A stretch of 64,000 bases of DNA from an uncultured Eubacteriales bacterium (GTDB lineage Bacteria > Bacillota > Clostridia > Oscillospirales > Oscillospiraceae), in the NCBI GenBank assembly GCA_900544295.1, contig UQUO01000006.1:1-64000 (forward strand). The letters run 5' to 3'. How positions within the stretch are numbered: position 1 is the first letter of the stretch; each line of letters begins with the position of its first letter. Positions 16,631 through 25,293 of the stretch are shown piece by piece. A model generated the notes under the pieces. The model saw only the letters and a list, made by a program, of their open reading frames with translations. It did not search any database and was not told the DNA's origin. A program made the translations under genes and the position numbers.

Positions 16631-18120
16631 ATATCTTCGCCTCCGGTTGCATAATGCATGATTTTGTCCTGGGAGAATTCTTCCCTGGAGAGGCGGCCGG
16701 TGATCCGGCCCTCGTGAACGACGCACACGTTGTCGCACATGTTGATTATCTCCGAGAGCTCCGACGAGACGAGGATGATAGCCATTCCATCGGCTGCCAG
16801 TTCATTGATGATGGAGTATATCTCAGTTTTTGCGCCCACGTCCACACCGCGGGTGGGCTCGTCCAGGATAAGTATTTTTGGCTGATTTGCCAGCCATTTG
16901 CCCAGCAGGACTTTCTGCTGATTGCCTCCGCTCAGCTCAAACACGGCCTGTGCATCAGAGCGGGTTTTTATGTGCATACGCTCGATGTATTGGCAGGCAA
17001 GGGCGTGACGCTTTTTGCAGCTGAGAAACATCCTGCCCTTCAGCCGGTCAACATTTGCCAGAGCTATATTAAAGCCCACGTCGTTTATGAGGACAAGACC
17101 TTGCTCCTTCCTGCTCTCCGGCACCATGCTCATGCCGAGAGATATGGCCTGCTGTGGACATGAGATATGAACGGCTGACCCGTCTATAAGGATCTCGCCG
17201 CTGTCATACTTGTCTGCGCCGAAGATGGCGTGCATTATCTCGCTGCGGCCGGCGCCCACCAGGCCGGCAAAGCCGAGGACCTCTCCGTAGCGCACTTCAA
17301 AATTCACGTCTGCAAAAACGCCGCGCTTTGTAAGGTTCTCCACCCGCAAGGCGACCTTTGACAGCTCGTTGTAGCTGCGGACATAGAATTGCTCTATGCT
17401 GCGGCCTACCATCTTGCGCACGACTTCTTCACTGCTCGTCTGCGAGGTTGGCACGGTGTCAATATATCTCCCGTCGCGTATGACGGTGATGTGGTCGGAG
17501 ATTTCAAAAATCTCGTCCATTTTGTGTGAGATATAGATTATTGCCACACCCTTGCCCTGCAGTCGGCGTATGATATCAAAGAGGCGCTGTGTCTCCTTCA
17601 GGGAGAGGGAAGAGGTGGGCTCGTCGAGCACGAGTATGTGGGTGTTGAACGAGACGGCCTTTATTATCTCCACCAGCTGTTGCTGGGCTATAGTCAGTCC
17701 CGAAACTATCGTCCTGGCGGAAAGGTCTATGCCCAAGGCGTCTATCATCTCCTGGGCCATGCTGAACATTTTGCCCTCGGATTTGAAGCCAAGCTTTGAA
17801 AGTTCCCGGCCCAGAAATACGTTCTCAGCGATGCTCAATGAGGGGACAAGACTTATTTCCTGATGGATGATGCTTATGCCCTTCTTCTGAGCGTCCTGGA
17901 CGTTGTGTATGGAGCTCTCAGTGCCGTCTATGAATATTTTTCCGGTTTTCGGCTTGTATATGCCGCCGAGAATTTTGATGAGCGTCGATTTTCCGGCGCC
18001 ATTTTCGCCTACAAGGGCGTGTATGGAACCCTGCCCGACTTGCAGCTGCATGTCTGAGAGCACATACACGCCGGAAAATTCCATACTTATGTTCTCCATC
18101 CTAAGGGCTTCTGTGCGCAA
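16627..18120 (-). CDS. Ribose-type sugar ABC transporter ATPase with two ATP-binding domains (RbsA-like)
   Basis: 497-aa tandem ATPase. The first domain has canonical Walker A GENGAGKST and VLDEPTSSLS; the second has the usual degenerate A-loop GLVGAGRSEI and signature LSGGNQQKVLLGKWLA, exactly the RbsA layout. TTG 18120 is supported by GGGGGAG seven nt upstream; an in-frame ATG at 18099 lacks an RBS. A 15-bp hairpin lies between this gene and the binding-protein gene, probably lowering expression relative to it. Confidence 0.92.
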   Translation of the reverse strand: MRTEALRMENISMEFSGVYVLSDMQLQVGQGSIHALVGENGAGKSTLIKILGGIYKPKTGKIFIDGTESSIHNVQDAQKKGISIIHQEISLVPSLSIAENVFLGRELSKLGFKSEGKMFSMAQEMIDALGIDLSARTIVSGLTIAQQQLVEIIKAVSFNTHILVLDEPTSSLSLKETQRLFDIIRRLQGKGVAIIYISHKMDEIFEISDHITVIRDGRYIDTVPTSQTSSEEVVRKMVGRSIEQFYVRSYNELSKVALRVENLTKRGVFADVNFEVRYGEVLGFAGLVGAGRSEIMHAIFGADKYDSGEILIDGSAVHISCPQQAISLGMSMVPESRKEQGLVLINDVGFNIALANVDRLKGRMFLSCKKRHALACQYIERMHIKTRSDAQAVFELSGGNQQKVLLGKWLANQPKILILDEPTRGVDVGAKTEIYSIINELAADGMAIILVSSELSEIINMCDNVCVVHEGRITGRLSREEFSQDKIMHYATGGEDI

Positions 18121-18210
18121 TCAACAACTCCCCCTTCGATTAGATTTGCCAGGTGGTCTGGGGCTATCGCCGCGCAAACAGTGGGCAGAGCCCGCCTTTT
18201 GGCATCGAAT

Positions 18211-18247
18211 GGTGAAGTGCGCTGCTGTGGAGGCAGCGCACTTCACC
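18211..18247 (-). terminator. Intra-operon hairpin between binding-protein and ATPase genes
   Basis: Perfect 15-bp stem (GGTGAAGTGCGCTGC / GCAGCGCACTTCACC) with a 7-nt loop and no T-run. It more likely protects the upstream binding-protein mRNA or attenuates than fully terminates, a common way to make excess binding protein. Confidence 0.7.
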
Positions 18248-18259
18248 GGCTTGACCTGC

Positions 18260-19255
18260 TTACTGCCACTCGCCCGCGGTCTCAGCCGCAAGCTCGGCGC
18301 GGACCTCGAAGCACTCGATAAGGAACTTTTCACCGGTAGGAGCCTCACCGCCGATGAGTCCGCAGGCAAGCTCAAAGGCCTTTTCAGCAATGCCGATAGG
18401 CGACTGAGCGGCCTCGCCGGCGAAGCTGCCGTCCACGATGAGCTCTTTGCCGTCAGGAGAGGCGTCGACCGTATAGATCTTGATCTCGCCGGTCCTGCCG
18501 GAGGCCTCGACCGCAGTCAGGGCTCCCATGCCGGACAGCTCGTTGCAGGCCATGAACACTTCGACTTCAGGATGGGCCATGAGGATATCTTCGGCGGGCT
18601 CTATGGAGTCCTCGATGGTGCCTTCGCCAAAGAGTTCCTCGACGATCTCATAGTTCTCTGTGGCCTCAACGGTGTCGCGGAAGCCGTCGACACGGTCGCG
18701 GGCGGCGTTGTTTGAGGAGTGATTGAGCACGGCAATCTTAGCTCCGTCGGGAAAGTCCGCCATCATCATCTCAGCACAGATGACGCCGGCTTGATAGTTG
18801 TCGGAGGCCACGGTGTAGGCGACGAGGGCATTGTCCTCTTCGTTGACGGGGTTATCGAGAACGATGACCGGGATGTCAGCGGCGGAGGCGGCTTCAAGAC
18901 CGGCTCTGGTGCCATCAACATCGGCTGGAGCCAGGAATATCACATTGACGCCCAGGTTTACGAGATCCTCCATCTGGGATATCTGCAGCTCGTTGTCCCA
19001 GTCGCAGTCGTACATTACGTAGTCGTAGCCGTTCTCCTTGCAGAGGGATTCGAGCGTGTTGCTTATCGTGACGAAGAATCCGTTGTTCATGCTGGCGTTG
19101 GCAAAGCCGATTGTGACGGAGGGCTCCTCTGCGGGCGTTGTTTCAGCCGCGGCGGTCTCGGCCGGCGGGGTCTCGGTCACGGCCTCCTGCCCGCAGGCCG
19201 CCAGAAGGCTGGCGACAAGGAGCAGAGCCAGAAGGGCGGTAAATCTCTTTTTCAT
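18260..19255 (-). CDS. Sugar-binding lipoprotein of a ribose-type ABC transporter
   Basis: 331-aa periplasmic-binding-protein type 1 (RbsB-like) lipoprotein. The signal peptide ends in LAAC (Cys21), followed by a Thr/Glu/Pro/Ala-rich linker to about residue 45. The binding fold begins VTIGFANASMNNGFFVTISNTLE, with LVNLGVNVIFLAPAD and IPVIVLDNPVN in the hinge region. ATG 19255 has AGGAGGAAA upstream. It is the second gene of the operon after the GH32 enzyme. Confidence 0.9.
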   Translation of the reverse strand: MKKRFTALLALLLVASLLAACGQEAVTETPPAETAAAETTPAEEPSVTIGFANASMNNGFFVTISNTLESLCKENGYDYVMYDCDWDNELQISQMEDLVNLGVNVIFLAPADVDGTRAGLEAASAADIPVIVLDNPVNEEDNALVAYTVASDNYQAGVICAEMMMADFPDGAKIAVLNHSSNNAARDRVDGFRDTVEATENYEIVEELFGEGTIEDSIEPAEDILMAHPEVEVFMACNELSGMGALTAVEASGRTGEIKIYTVDASPDGKELIVDGSFAGEAAQSPIGIAEKAFELACGLIGGEAPTGEKFLIECFEVRAELAAETAGEWQ

Positions 19256-19312
19256 GATCTTTCCTCCTAATGTTTTATTATCAACCTGTGGCATTCACCG
19301 CAGGTCGTTTTT

Positions 19313-20761
19313 TCAGTCGTCGTAATAGCGGAAGACGTCTCTGGTGTCATACTCCCAGAGCAGCGATTGTTCGAAAACCCCACCGACCTCGATTCGGCAG
19401 CCGCCGGTGCATACAGGCACCACGAGGGAGAGAGTCTCCCGCTCGTCGGCAAAGAGCTCGAAAACAGTCTTGTCCATGAAGACGCGCAGACTGTTTGAGC
19501 AGGGCAGCTCATATCCGCCCACGCTCAGCTTCCCATCCCGAAACTCGATGACCAGGTCGGTATCTCCGTAACACAGAGCCAGCCTGCCCGAGTTCTCCGG
19601 GAGGAGGGAGACGAAGAGCTCAAAGACGCCGCTTCCCGCGACCGCTCCGGAAGCATTTCGCGGCTCAGCTTCCCGGCGCAGGGCCTCCACCTCGGGGATG
19701 ACCCGCTGCTCCAGCCTGCGGCCGTCCTCACTGAGACTGAGCTCGCGTGGGAGTGCACCTGCGCCGTTCCAGCCCACTGCGCCCTCGAAGCCCTCGATCG
19801 CCCCAAGCAGAATACAGCGGTCCTGGTCGTCATAAACCAGGTTCGTGGCATAATAGTTAGTGCTTACGTTCAAGATGCCTCTGTGCTCCCAGTGGAATTT
19901 ATATGTCTCAAAGTCTATGTTGCCGATAAAGTATTCCACGGGCCCGTGAGGAGAGACTATTACGGCCCATTTATCTCCGAATCTGCCAATGTTGGGACAC
20001 TCGATGCTGCGAAGCGGCTCGGGATACTCAAAAAGCTCCCCGCGGAAGACCCATTCGGTAAAGCGGGAATCAAGGGCTTCGTAAAGCAGCACGAGCGCCC
20101 TGCCTCGCTTGGATAGACTATCGGTCCCACCCAAAATGAGGAAGTTGCGTCCCTCGTGCTCGAACATGAAGGGGTCGCGCCACTCATAGTACTTTTTGCC
20201 GCCGTGGATGGAGTCGCTGAGGATCGGGTTCAGTTCATCGGCCTGCTTCCAGCGCATGAGTTCGTCGTCGCCATAGGCGATGAACTGCTCGGCAGAGTCG
20301 GTAGGGTTCCTTTTGTGGCCCACGCTTGTATATATTATTGTGGGGATGCCGTCGCCGTTTATTCTGGTGCAGCCCCACCAGATGAAGAATTCGTCCTTTT
20401 TTGGATCCGGAAAAACGGAGATAGGCAGATGCTCCCAGTGTATAAGGTCGCGGCTGCGCGCATGGCCCCAGACGTCTATACCGTCCATCCAGTCAGGCTC
20501 ATCAGGGCTCCATTTGTTCGAAGCGGTTTTGTAGGGCATGCCGCCCCTGTTGCTGTCGCTGTCGGGATTGGCACCGTACATGATGTGGTAATAGCCGTTG
20601 TGGTAGACGCTCCCGTTGGGGTCGTCCATCCATTGACCGGCAGAGTGAAAGTGATATTCCGGACGCTTCGGGTCACGCGTGGCGACATGAGTTCCGGCGT
20701 ATTTCATCTTCCTGTATGCCTCTTCCGGTGTCTGGCTCAGATGGGGAGGGATTACTTTCAT
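19313..20761 (-). CDS. GH32-family glycosidase (beta-fructofuranosidase-like), cytoplasmic
   Basis: 482-aa enzyme of glycoside hydrolase family 32, which cleaves terminal beta-fructosyl (sucrose, fructan) linkages. The five-bladed propeller motifs are present: WMDDPNG (nucleophile D47; the usual Asn before it is Asp), WRDP (D196) and ECP (acid/base E254), followed by a C-terminal beta-sandwich. No signal peptide, so it acts on an imported oligosaccharide. Between blades it carries an extra Asp/Ser-rich loop (about 66-95), and the downstream enzymes are not those for fructose, so the substrate may be atypical. First gene of the operon, ATG 20761. Confidence 0.82.
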   Translation of the reverse strand: MKVIPPHLSQTPEEAYRKMKYAGTHVATRDPKRPEYHFHSAGQWMDDPNGSVYHNGYYHIMYGANPDSDSNRGGMPYKTASNKWSPDEPDWMDGIDVWGHARSRDLIHWEHLPISVFPDPKKDEFFIWWGCTRINGDGIPTIIYTSVGHKRNPTDSAEQFIAYGDDELMRWKQADELNPILSDSIHGGKKYYEWRDPFMFEHEGRNFLILGGTDSLSKRGRALVLLYEALDSRFTEWVFRGELFEYPEPLRSIECPNIGRFGDKWAVIVSPHGPVEYFIGNIDFETYKFHWEHRGILNVSTNYYATNLVYDDQDRCILLGAIEGFEGAVGWNGAGALPRELSLSEDGRRLEQRVIPEVEALRREAEPRNASGAVAGSGVFELFVSLLPENSGRLALCYGDTDLVIEFRDGKLSVGGYELPCSNSLRVFMDKTVFELFADERETLSLVVPVCTGGCRIEVGGVFEQSLLWEYDTRDVFRYYDD

Positions 20762-20795
20762 TTCAAGGTCACCAACCTATTTCAGTCTGCTTCAC

Positions 20796-20825
20796 ATTAT
20801 AAAAGCCATTTTCTAAATGTGTAAA
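20796..20825 (-). promoter_or_regulatory. Promoter of the GH32 sugar operon
   Basis: On the minus strand TTTACA (20820-20825), 18-nt spacer, TATAAT (20796-20801). It faces the lacI promoter across a possible operator. Confidence 0.75.
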
Positions 20826-20828
20826 AAA

Positions 20829-20840
20829 GTTTAGTTAAAC
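20829..20840. promoter_or_regulatory. Candidate LacI operator
   Basis: GTTTAGTTAAAC is an inverted repeat (GTTTA / TAAAC) placed between the two divergent promoters, just upstream of both -35 boxes. LacI-family operators have this symmetry, though the usual central CG is absent. A second symmetry, TTTAGT / ACTAAA, extends to 20850. Confidence 0.5.
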
Positions 20841-20841
20841 A

Positions 20842-20870
20842 TTGACTAAATTCTCTAAATTGTATATAAT
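20842..20870 (+). promoter_or_regulatory. Promoter of the lacI-type regulator
   Basis: TTGACT (20842-20847), 17-nt spacer, TATAAT (20865-20870): an almost perfect sigma-A promoter. Confidence 0.85.
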
Positions 20871-20905
20871 TAGCTCAATCATCAGGGGAGTTGGGAGGGA
20901 ATATT

Positions 20906-21934
20906 TTGTCTATTACTGCAAAAGAACTAGCTAAAATACTGGGGATATCTGAAGCGGCGGTGTCTTTAGCTCTCAATAACAAGCCGGGGGTGAGCAAGCA
21001 GACGCGCAAGAGGGTGCTTGATGCTTGCGAGCAGTATGGTTACGATTTTTCAAACCGGTCGCTCTACCTCTCAAACAACCAGAACGGTGCGATCTGCCTT
21101 GTGCTCTACAAGCGCACCGGCGCCGTTGTCAGCGATACGCCCTTCTTTTCCAGCCTCATCGAGGGCGTCGGCAACGTGTGCCGCAGGAACCACTACAAAC
21201 TCAACATCGTCTACATCTATGAAAACAACGATCTCAGGGAGCAGCTGCTGTCGCTCAACGCATCCGGCAGCGTTGGTATAATCTTCCTGGCGACGGAGCT
21301 GCTCGCCTCGTCCGTGCCGGACCTGGCGCTCATCCGACCGCCCTTCGTCCTGCTCGACGCCTTCTTCGACAGCCAGAGTTATGACTCGATCCTCATAAAC
21401 AACGTCCAAGGCGCCTACCACGCCACGAATTTCCTCATCTCCCAGTGCCGCTGCCAGCCGGGATACCTGCACTCATCCTTCCCGATAAGCAACTTTGAGG
21501 AGCGCGCCAACGGCTTTTACAACTCCATCCGCTATAACGGCATGTCCGCCTCCAAATCCATCGTCCACAAGCTTACCCCGTCCCAGGAGGGAGCATACTC
21601 GGACATGAAGGCTATCATCGAGTCCGGCGAGGAGCTGGCAACGGCTTATTTCGCGGACAACGACCTCATCGCCGTCGGCGCCATGCGCGCCCTTATAAGC
21701 GCCGGATACAGGATACCGGAGGATATCTCGATCGTCGGCTTCGACGACCTGCCGCTGTGCGAATACGTGACCCCGCCGCTGACGACCATTCATGTGCCGA
21801 AGCAGTACATGGGCGAAAAGGCTGCGGAACGTCTGCTGGAGCTCATAAACACCAAGGACCACTACCCAATAAAAATAGAGATAAACACTCAGTTGAAAGA
21901 GCGCAGCTCGGTAAGGCTGCGGGGAAGACAGTGA
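20906..21934 (+). CDS. LacI-family transcriptional regulator of the sugar operon
   Basis: 342-aa repressor. The N-terminal helix-turn-helix (ITAKELAKILGISEAAVSLALNNKPGVS) and hinge helix are typical of LacI, and the rest is a periplasmic-binding-protein-like effector domain ending with ISIVGFDDLPLCEYVTPPLTT. TTG 20906 was chosen because GGGAGGGA lies at the right distance and leaves the family N-terminus; the in-frame TTG at 20891 overlaps the RBS. It is divergent from the GH32 operon and is therefore its likely regulator, sensing the imported sugar. Confidence 0.9.
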   Translation: MSITAKELAKILGISEAAVSLALNNKPGVSKQTRKRVLDACEQYGYDFSNRSLYLSNNQNGAICLVLYKRTGAVVSDTPFFSSLIEGVGNVCRRNHYKLNIVYIYENNDLREQLLSLNASGSVGIIFLATELLASSVPDLALIRPPFVLLDAFFDSQSYDSILINNVQGAYHATNFLISQCRCQPGYLHSSFPISNFEERANGFYNSIRYNGMSASKSIVHKLTPSQEGAYSDMKAIIESGEELATAYFADNDLIAVGAMRALISAGYRIPEDISIVGFDDLPLCEYVTPPLTTIHVPKQYMGEKAAERLLELINTKDHYPIKIEINTQLKERSSVRLRGRQ

Positions 21935-21948
21935 CAAATAAACAGACA

Positions 21949-21983
21949 GCGCGGCTCCGCCGGATCTGAGGGCGGGGCCGCGC
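21949..21983 (+). terminator. Hairpin after lacI
   Basis: GCGCGGCTCCGCC pairs with GGGCGGGGCCGCGC (one wobble or mismatch), 15 nt past the stop codon. The T-run is weak. Confidence 0.5.
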
Positions 21984-22119
21984 CGGTTTGTGGGGAAGTT
22001 TGTCACGGGCTTACAACGGACGGGGCATTGTTGTGCCTTTTGACGATGACTGGGGCGGGAAGATTGCGGTATTATTAACACACATCCGGGAAAACTACTT
22101 TTGGAAAGGAAGCTGAAAC

Positions 22120-23007
22120 ATGAAAGACTATTCGGGCAAGGTTTGCGGCATCACCGGAGCGGCCTGCGGCATCGGCAAGGCTTTTGCGCTCTACGCGGCG
22201 GAAAAGGGCATGCGTCTCGCCCTCATCGATATCGACGACCGCGTCGAGGACGTCAGGAAGGAGTGCGAGGCCGCCGGTTCCCCCAAGGCCATCGCCATCA
22301 AGGTCGATGTCTCCGAGTACGAGCAGGTCCGCATGAGCGTCAAGCGCATCATGGACGAGTTCGGCCAGATCGACGTCTTCTTCAGCAACGCCGGCGTCGG
22401 CGGCGCGGGCACCCTCGGCAACATCCCGCCCCAGGATTGGGACTGGATCACCTCCGTCAACTTCCTCGCCATGGCCTACTACGCCACCGAGATCGTGCCC
22501 ATCATGAAGAAGCAGGGCACCGAGGCCCACTTCCTGCTGACCGGCTCCATCGGTAGCCTGCAGCCCGGCATGCGCATCCAGTCCGCCTACACCGCCTCCA
22601 AGCACGCCGCCCTCAGCCTCGCCGAGAGCATCAGGGATTACGCGGACCACTTCGCCCCCTACATCGGCGTCACGGCCTTCTGCCCCATGTACGTCAACAC
22701 CGAGATCTACGACAGCGAGCGCTGCCGCCCCGAGCGCTTCAAGAAGCCCTACGACCCCTTCTACGCCACCGCAGACTACAACGACTACAAGGCCAACTTT
22801 GAGGAGCGCATTAAGACCACCGGCTTCAACCCCCGCTTTGTCGGCCCGCGCCTCTTCCGCGCCATGGAGGACAACCAGCTCTACGTCCACCCGCACCTGC
22901 ACACCCACCAGATGATCCGCGACCGCTTCGCCCGCATCGACGCCGACCTGCGCAAGGATGAGGAGCTCGATGCCGAGTTCCGCGCCCTCGAAGGCTACGA
23001 CGACTGA
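22120..23007 (+). CDS. Short-chain dehydrogenase/reductase (SDR)
   Basis: 295-aa classical SDR, an NAD(P)-dependent oxidoreductase acting on a hydroxyl/keto group. The cofactor motif TGAACGIG (12-19), SNAG (89-92), catalytic Ser near 143, Y157 and K161 (YTASK) are all present. The C-terminus is about 40 residues longer than a minimal SDR, with His-rich HPHLHTHQMIRDRF. It is a single-gene unit with GGAAAGGAAG before ATG 22120 and a terminator after it. It differs from the three SDRs linked to OYE genes. Substrate unknown. Confidence 0.88.
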   Translation: MKDYSGKVCGITGAACGIGKAFALYAAEKGMRLALIDIDDRVEDVRKECEAAGSPKAIAIKVDVSEYEQVRMSVKRIMDEFGQIDVFFSNAGVGGAGTLGNIPPQDWDWITSVNFLAMAYYATEIVPIMKKQGTEAHFLLTGSIGSLQPGMRIQSAYTASKHAALSLAESIRDYADHFAPYIGVTAFCPMYVNTEIYDSERCRPERFKKPYDPFYATADYNDYKANFEERIKTTGFNPRFVGPRLFRAMEDNQLYVHPHLHTHQMIRDRFARIDADLRKDEELDAEFRALEGYDD

Positions 23008-23022
23008 GACATATAGACGCGC

Positions 23023-23053
23023 AAGGCCCCCGGCCGAACGGCCGGGGGCCTTT
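23023..23053 (+). terminator. Terminator after the SDR gene
   Basis: Thirteen-bp stem AAGGCCCCCGGCC / GGCCGGGGGCCTT with a GAAC loop and short T-run, 15 nt after the stop codon. Confidence 0.85.
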
Positions 23054-23245
23054 GCCTGCCGCGCGTGCGATCACAGCCCGCCCCACGTCCATGCGCGCGG
23101 CATCGACCGACCCGCGCCGGAGGCGACTGAGGGGGCGCGGTTGACGGGGGCGGGTGCCGTGGAATGTACGGCGCGGTGGACGTAGGAGCGGCGCATCGGG
23201 GTCGATGCGCCCTGCGATGGATGGGTGCGGCGCCGTGAGGCGGGC

Positions 23246-23554
23246 GGTCGACCGACGTCCGGGCGGGGGGGGAACCCCGCCCCTACAGTGAGGATTTTAG
23301 GTTTTTGCGTTGGAATTTACCGGTCGGTAATCGCAGGTGGCGGGACGTCGAGGACGCCGTCCCCTACAGGGCGGGTGGTGGTCTTACACGGTGCGCGTAT
23401 ACGGTAACGCGGAAACGTCCGTCACGCGAACGCCGTAGGGGTCGGCGTCCTCGACGACCCTTGGGTTGGACGATCGGGCGGTAAAAACAAACGGTACAAC
23501 GCAAAACACGCCTGTAGGGGCGGGGTTCCATCCCCGCCCGGGCGTGGGTCGACC
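23246..23554. repeat. About 310-bp nested imperfect palindrome
   Basis: The outer arms 23246-23286 and 23514-23554 are inverted copies of a GGTCGACC-to-CCCCTAC sequence. The inner arms 23346-23367 and 23435-23456 are inverted 22-mers differing at one base. Between them, GTTTTTGCGTTG-type and AACGCAAAAC-type segments (about 23301-23325 and 23475-23505) also mirror each other. The whole can fold as one long cruciform or RNA hairpin. There is no transposase frame, so it is MITE- or REP-like. Confidence 0.8.
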
Positions 23555-23645
23555 GGACGCCCACGGCGATGCGTGCGTCCGACACGGGCGCCAAGCGCAA
23601 GTGGGAGAGGCGGGCGGGGCCACCAGCGTCCGTGCGTCGGTACGG

Positions 23646-23691
23646 CCCCAAAAGCGCCTTTCTTTGGGCAAGACCAAAGAAATGGGGTGGA
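23646..23691 (+). repeat. 46-bp dispersed intergenic repeat, copy B
   Basis: Matches 180-225 at 45 of 46 bases and is likewise preceded by gtgggagaggcggg (23601-23614). It ends about 30 bp from the stop codon of the PucR-type gene. Confidence 0.8.
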
Positions 23692-23721
23692 TTTTCCAGC
23701 ACACGGCAACGACGCCCGCGG

Positions 23722-25293
23722 TCAGGCCTTCGCCTCCGGCGGGGCGGGTTGGGGGGTCAGGTAGCGGTGCTTCAGGTAGGAGTCCACGTGGAAGGAGTAT
23801 TGCAGCTTGAACATCAGCGCGCTGTCCGAAAAGTCCAGGCCGTAGAGCTCCGATATCTGCTGTATGCGGTAATTCACCGTGTTCCGGTGCAGGAACATGA
23901 GCTCCGCCGTCCGGTTCTTGCTGAAACCCGTCAGAGTGTAGGTCATGAGCGTGTCGTACAGCTGGGTGTTTTTCTCTGCGTCGTATTTCTCCAGCTCCGA
24001 GAGCAGGGGGTGCTTGGCATATTCAAGCATGGACTTGTCCTCCACGCCGTCCAGCATGAGGTAAAAGGCGCAGTCCGAGTAGAGGAAAACGCCGCTCACG
24101 TTGTTCTGGCGCTTGGCAAAGCCCGCGGTCTGGGCCGCCTGGCGGTAATAGACGGCGAAACGCTCGGGCCGGGTGAACATATTGCTGATGCCCACGAGCA
24201 CCCCGTTTTCTGCGGCCAGGCGGCGCAGCTGCGACATGAGCTCCTCCGGCACGCTCCCTAAACGGTCGGATTCCAGCAGCGCCACAATGGTCCCCTTCTG
24301 GTAGAGCTTAGGCGAGTTCGGCAGGATGGCGGAGACCGCTGGCATCAGCACGTCGTGCAGAAACTCGCTTTCCCGAAAATAGCTGGGCCGCAGGACGGCG
24401 GCCAGCATATAGGGCGGGAAGCTCAGGTTCGCCACGCTTATGCGCTGCACCGCCTCCTCCTCGCTCGCGCCCTTTATGAGGTCGGCCAGAATGTTCTGGT
24501 GCATGTTGAAGCGGTAACTGCTGTAGCTGCGGCTGCCCAGGAGGCTCGTCAGCAGCCGCTTGGCGATGAGGGACATGAACCTGTCGCTGAACTCCGGGAA
24601 CTCGCCCTTGTAGTTGCCCATGAAGGCGTAGGCGATGATCTCGCCGTTATAGATGACGCGGATGGTCTTTATGAAAAGCTGCAGCCGGTCGCAGTAGAGG
24701 ATGAAGGGCTGCGGCGAAATGCTCATGTTGTGCTTTTCGCGGTAGGAGAGGATGTACTCGATGAGGTACTTGTCGAGGTAGCCGACCTCGACGCTGTGCA
24801 GCCAGTGCGGGTGGTTCACGCGGAAGGGCTTGGAATAGGCCAGGACCTTGCCCGAGATGTCGATAGCCAGCATCTGGCAGTCGGTGTCCTTCGCGAAGGC
24901 GCAGAAGACAGAGGAGAGGTCCTCGTCGGACAGGAGCATGTAGATGAGGTCGGAGTAGAGCTTCTGCTGCTTTATGGAGTTGCCGAAAAGCGAGAGCAGA
25001 TAGCAGACCGCCTCTGCGGAGGAGGCGTCCGGGATCAGGACCAGGTTGCCGTCACAGGCGCCGAGCCGCGTCTGGGCGGCGGAGGTCGGCTCGCCCACGC
25101 AGACCACGTTCATGGGCAGGTTCCCGGCCCCGGCCAGCTGCCCCGGCGTGAAAACACACAGGCAGTCCACCGCGGCGGGCTGCTTTGCAGCGTCATAGAG
25201 AGTCACGTCCGAGATCTCGCAGTCCAGCCGTACTTCGCAGCTGCTGCCAGGGTATTTTTCAGTGAGTAATTTTGCCAAAGATGAAAACAGCAT
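23722..25293 (-). CDS. PucR/CdaR-family transcriptional regulator
   Basis: 523-aa regulator. The C-terminal PucR helix-turn-helix is clear (LTGFSKNRTAELMFLHRNTVNYRIQQI, about residues 450-478), preceded by a GGDEF-like region and a long N-terminal sensory part with a segment resembling a GAF/PAS domain (MLAIDISGKVLAYSKPF). PucR proteins usually activate purine, amino-acid or sugar-acid catabolism. It is divergent from the first OYE gene, with repeated TGTGCA motifs between them, so it is the likely regulator of that module. Start ATG 25293; the RBS is weak. Confidence 0.85.
   Translation of the reverse strand: MLFSSLAKLLTEKYPGSSCEVRLDCEISDVTLYDAAKQPAAVDCLCVFTPGQLAGAGNLPMNVVCVGEPTSAAQTRLGACDGNLVLIPDASSAEAVCYLLSLFGNSIKQQKLYSDLIYMLLSDEDLSSVFCAFAKDTDCQMLAIDISGKVLAYSKPFRVNHPHWLHSVEVGYLDKYLIEYILSYREKHNMSISPQPFILYCDRLQLFIKTIRVIYNGEIIAYAFMGNYKGEFPEFSDRFMSLIAKRLLTSLLGSRSYSSYRFNMHQNILADLIKGASEEEAVQRISVANLSFPPYMLAAVLRPSYFRESEFLHDVLMPAVSAILPNSPKLYQKGTIVALLESDRLGSVPEELMSQLRRLAAENGVLVGISNMFTRPERFAVYYRQAAQTAGFAKRQNNVSGVFLYSDCAFYLMLDGVEDKSMLEYAKHPLLSELEKYDAEKNTQLYDTLMTYTLTGFSKNRTAELMFLHRNTVNYRIQQISELYGLDFSDSALMFKLQYSFHVDSYLKHRYLTPQPAPPEAKA

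Larger units (their letters stand above)
23054..23721. other. 668-bp non-coding block of palindromic and dispersed repeats
   Basis: No gene is supported. The block holds the nested palindrome at 23246-23554 and, next to it, copy B of the 46-bp repeat. Frames through it are short, lack RBS and change with strand, as expected for repeat DNA. Confidence 0.8.

Noticed and set aside
23054..23721. CRISPR array or insertion sequence
   Set aside because: The repeats are inverted, not direct with regular spacers, and no cas gene or transposase frame is present.
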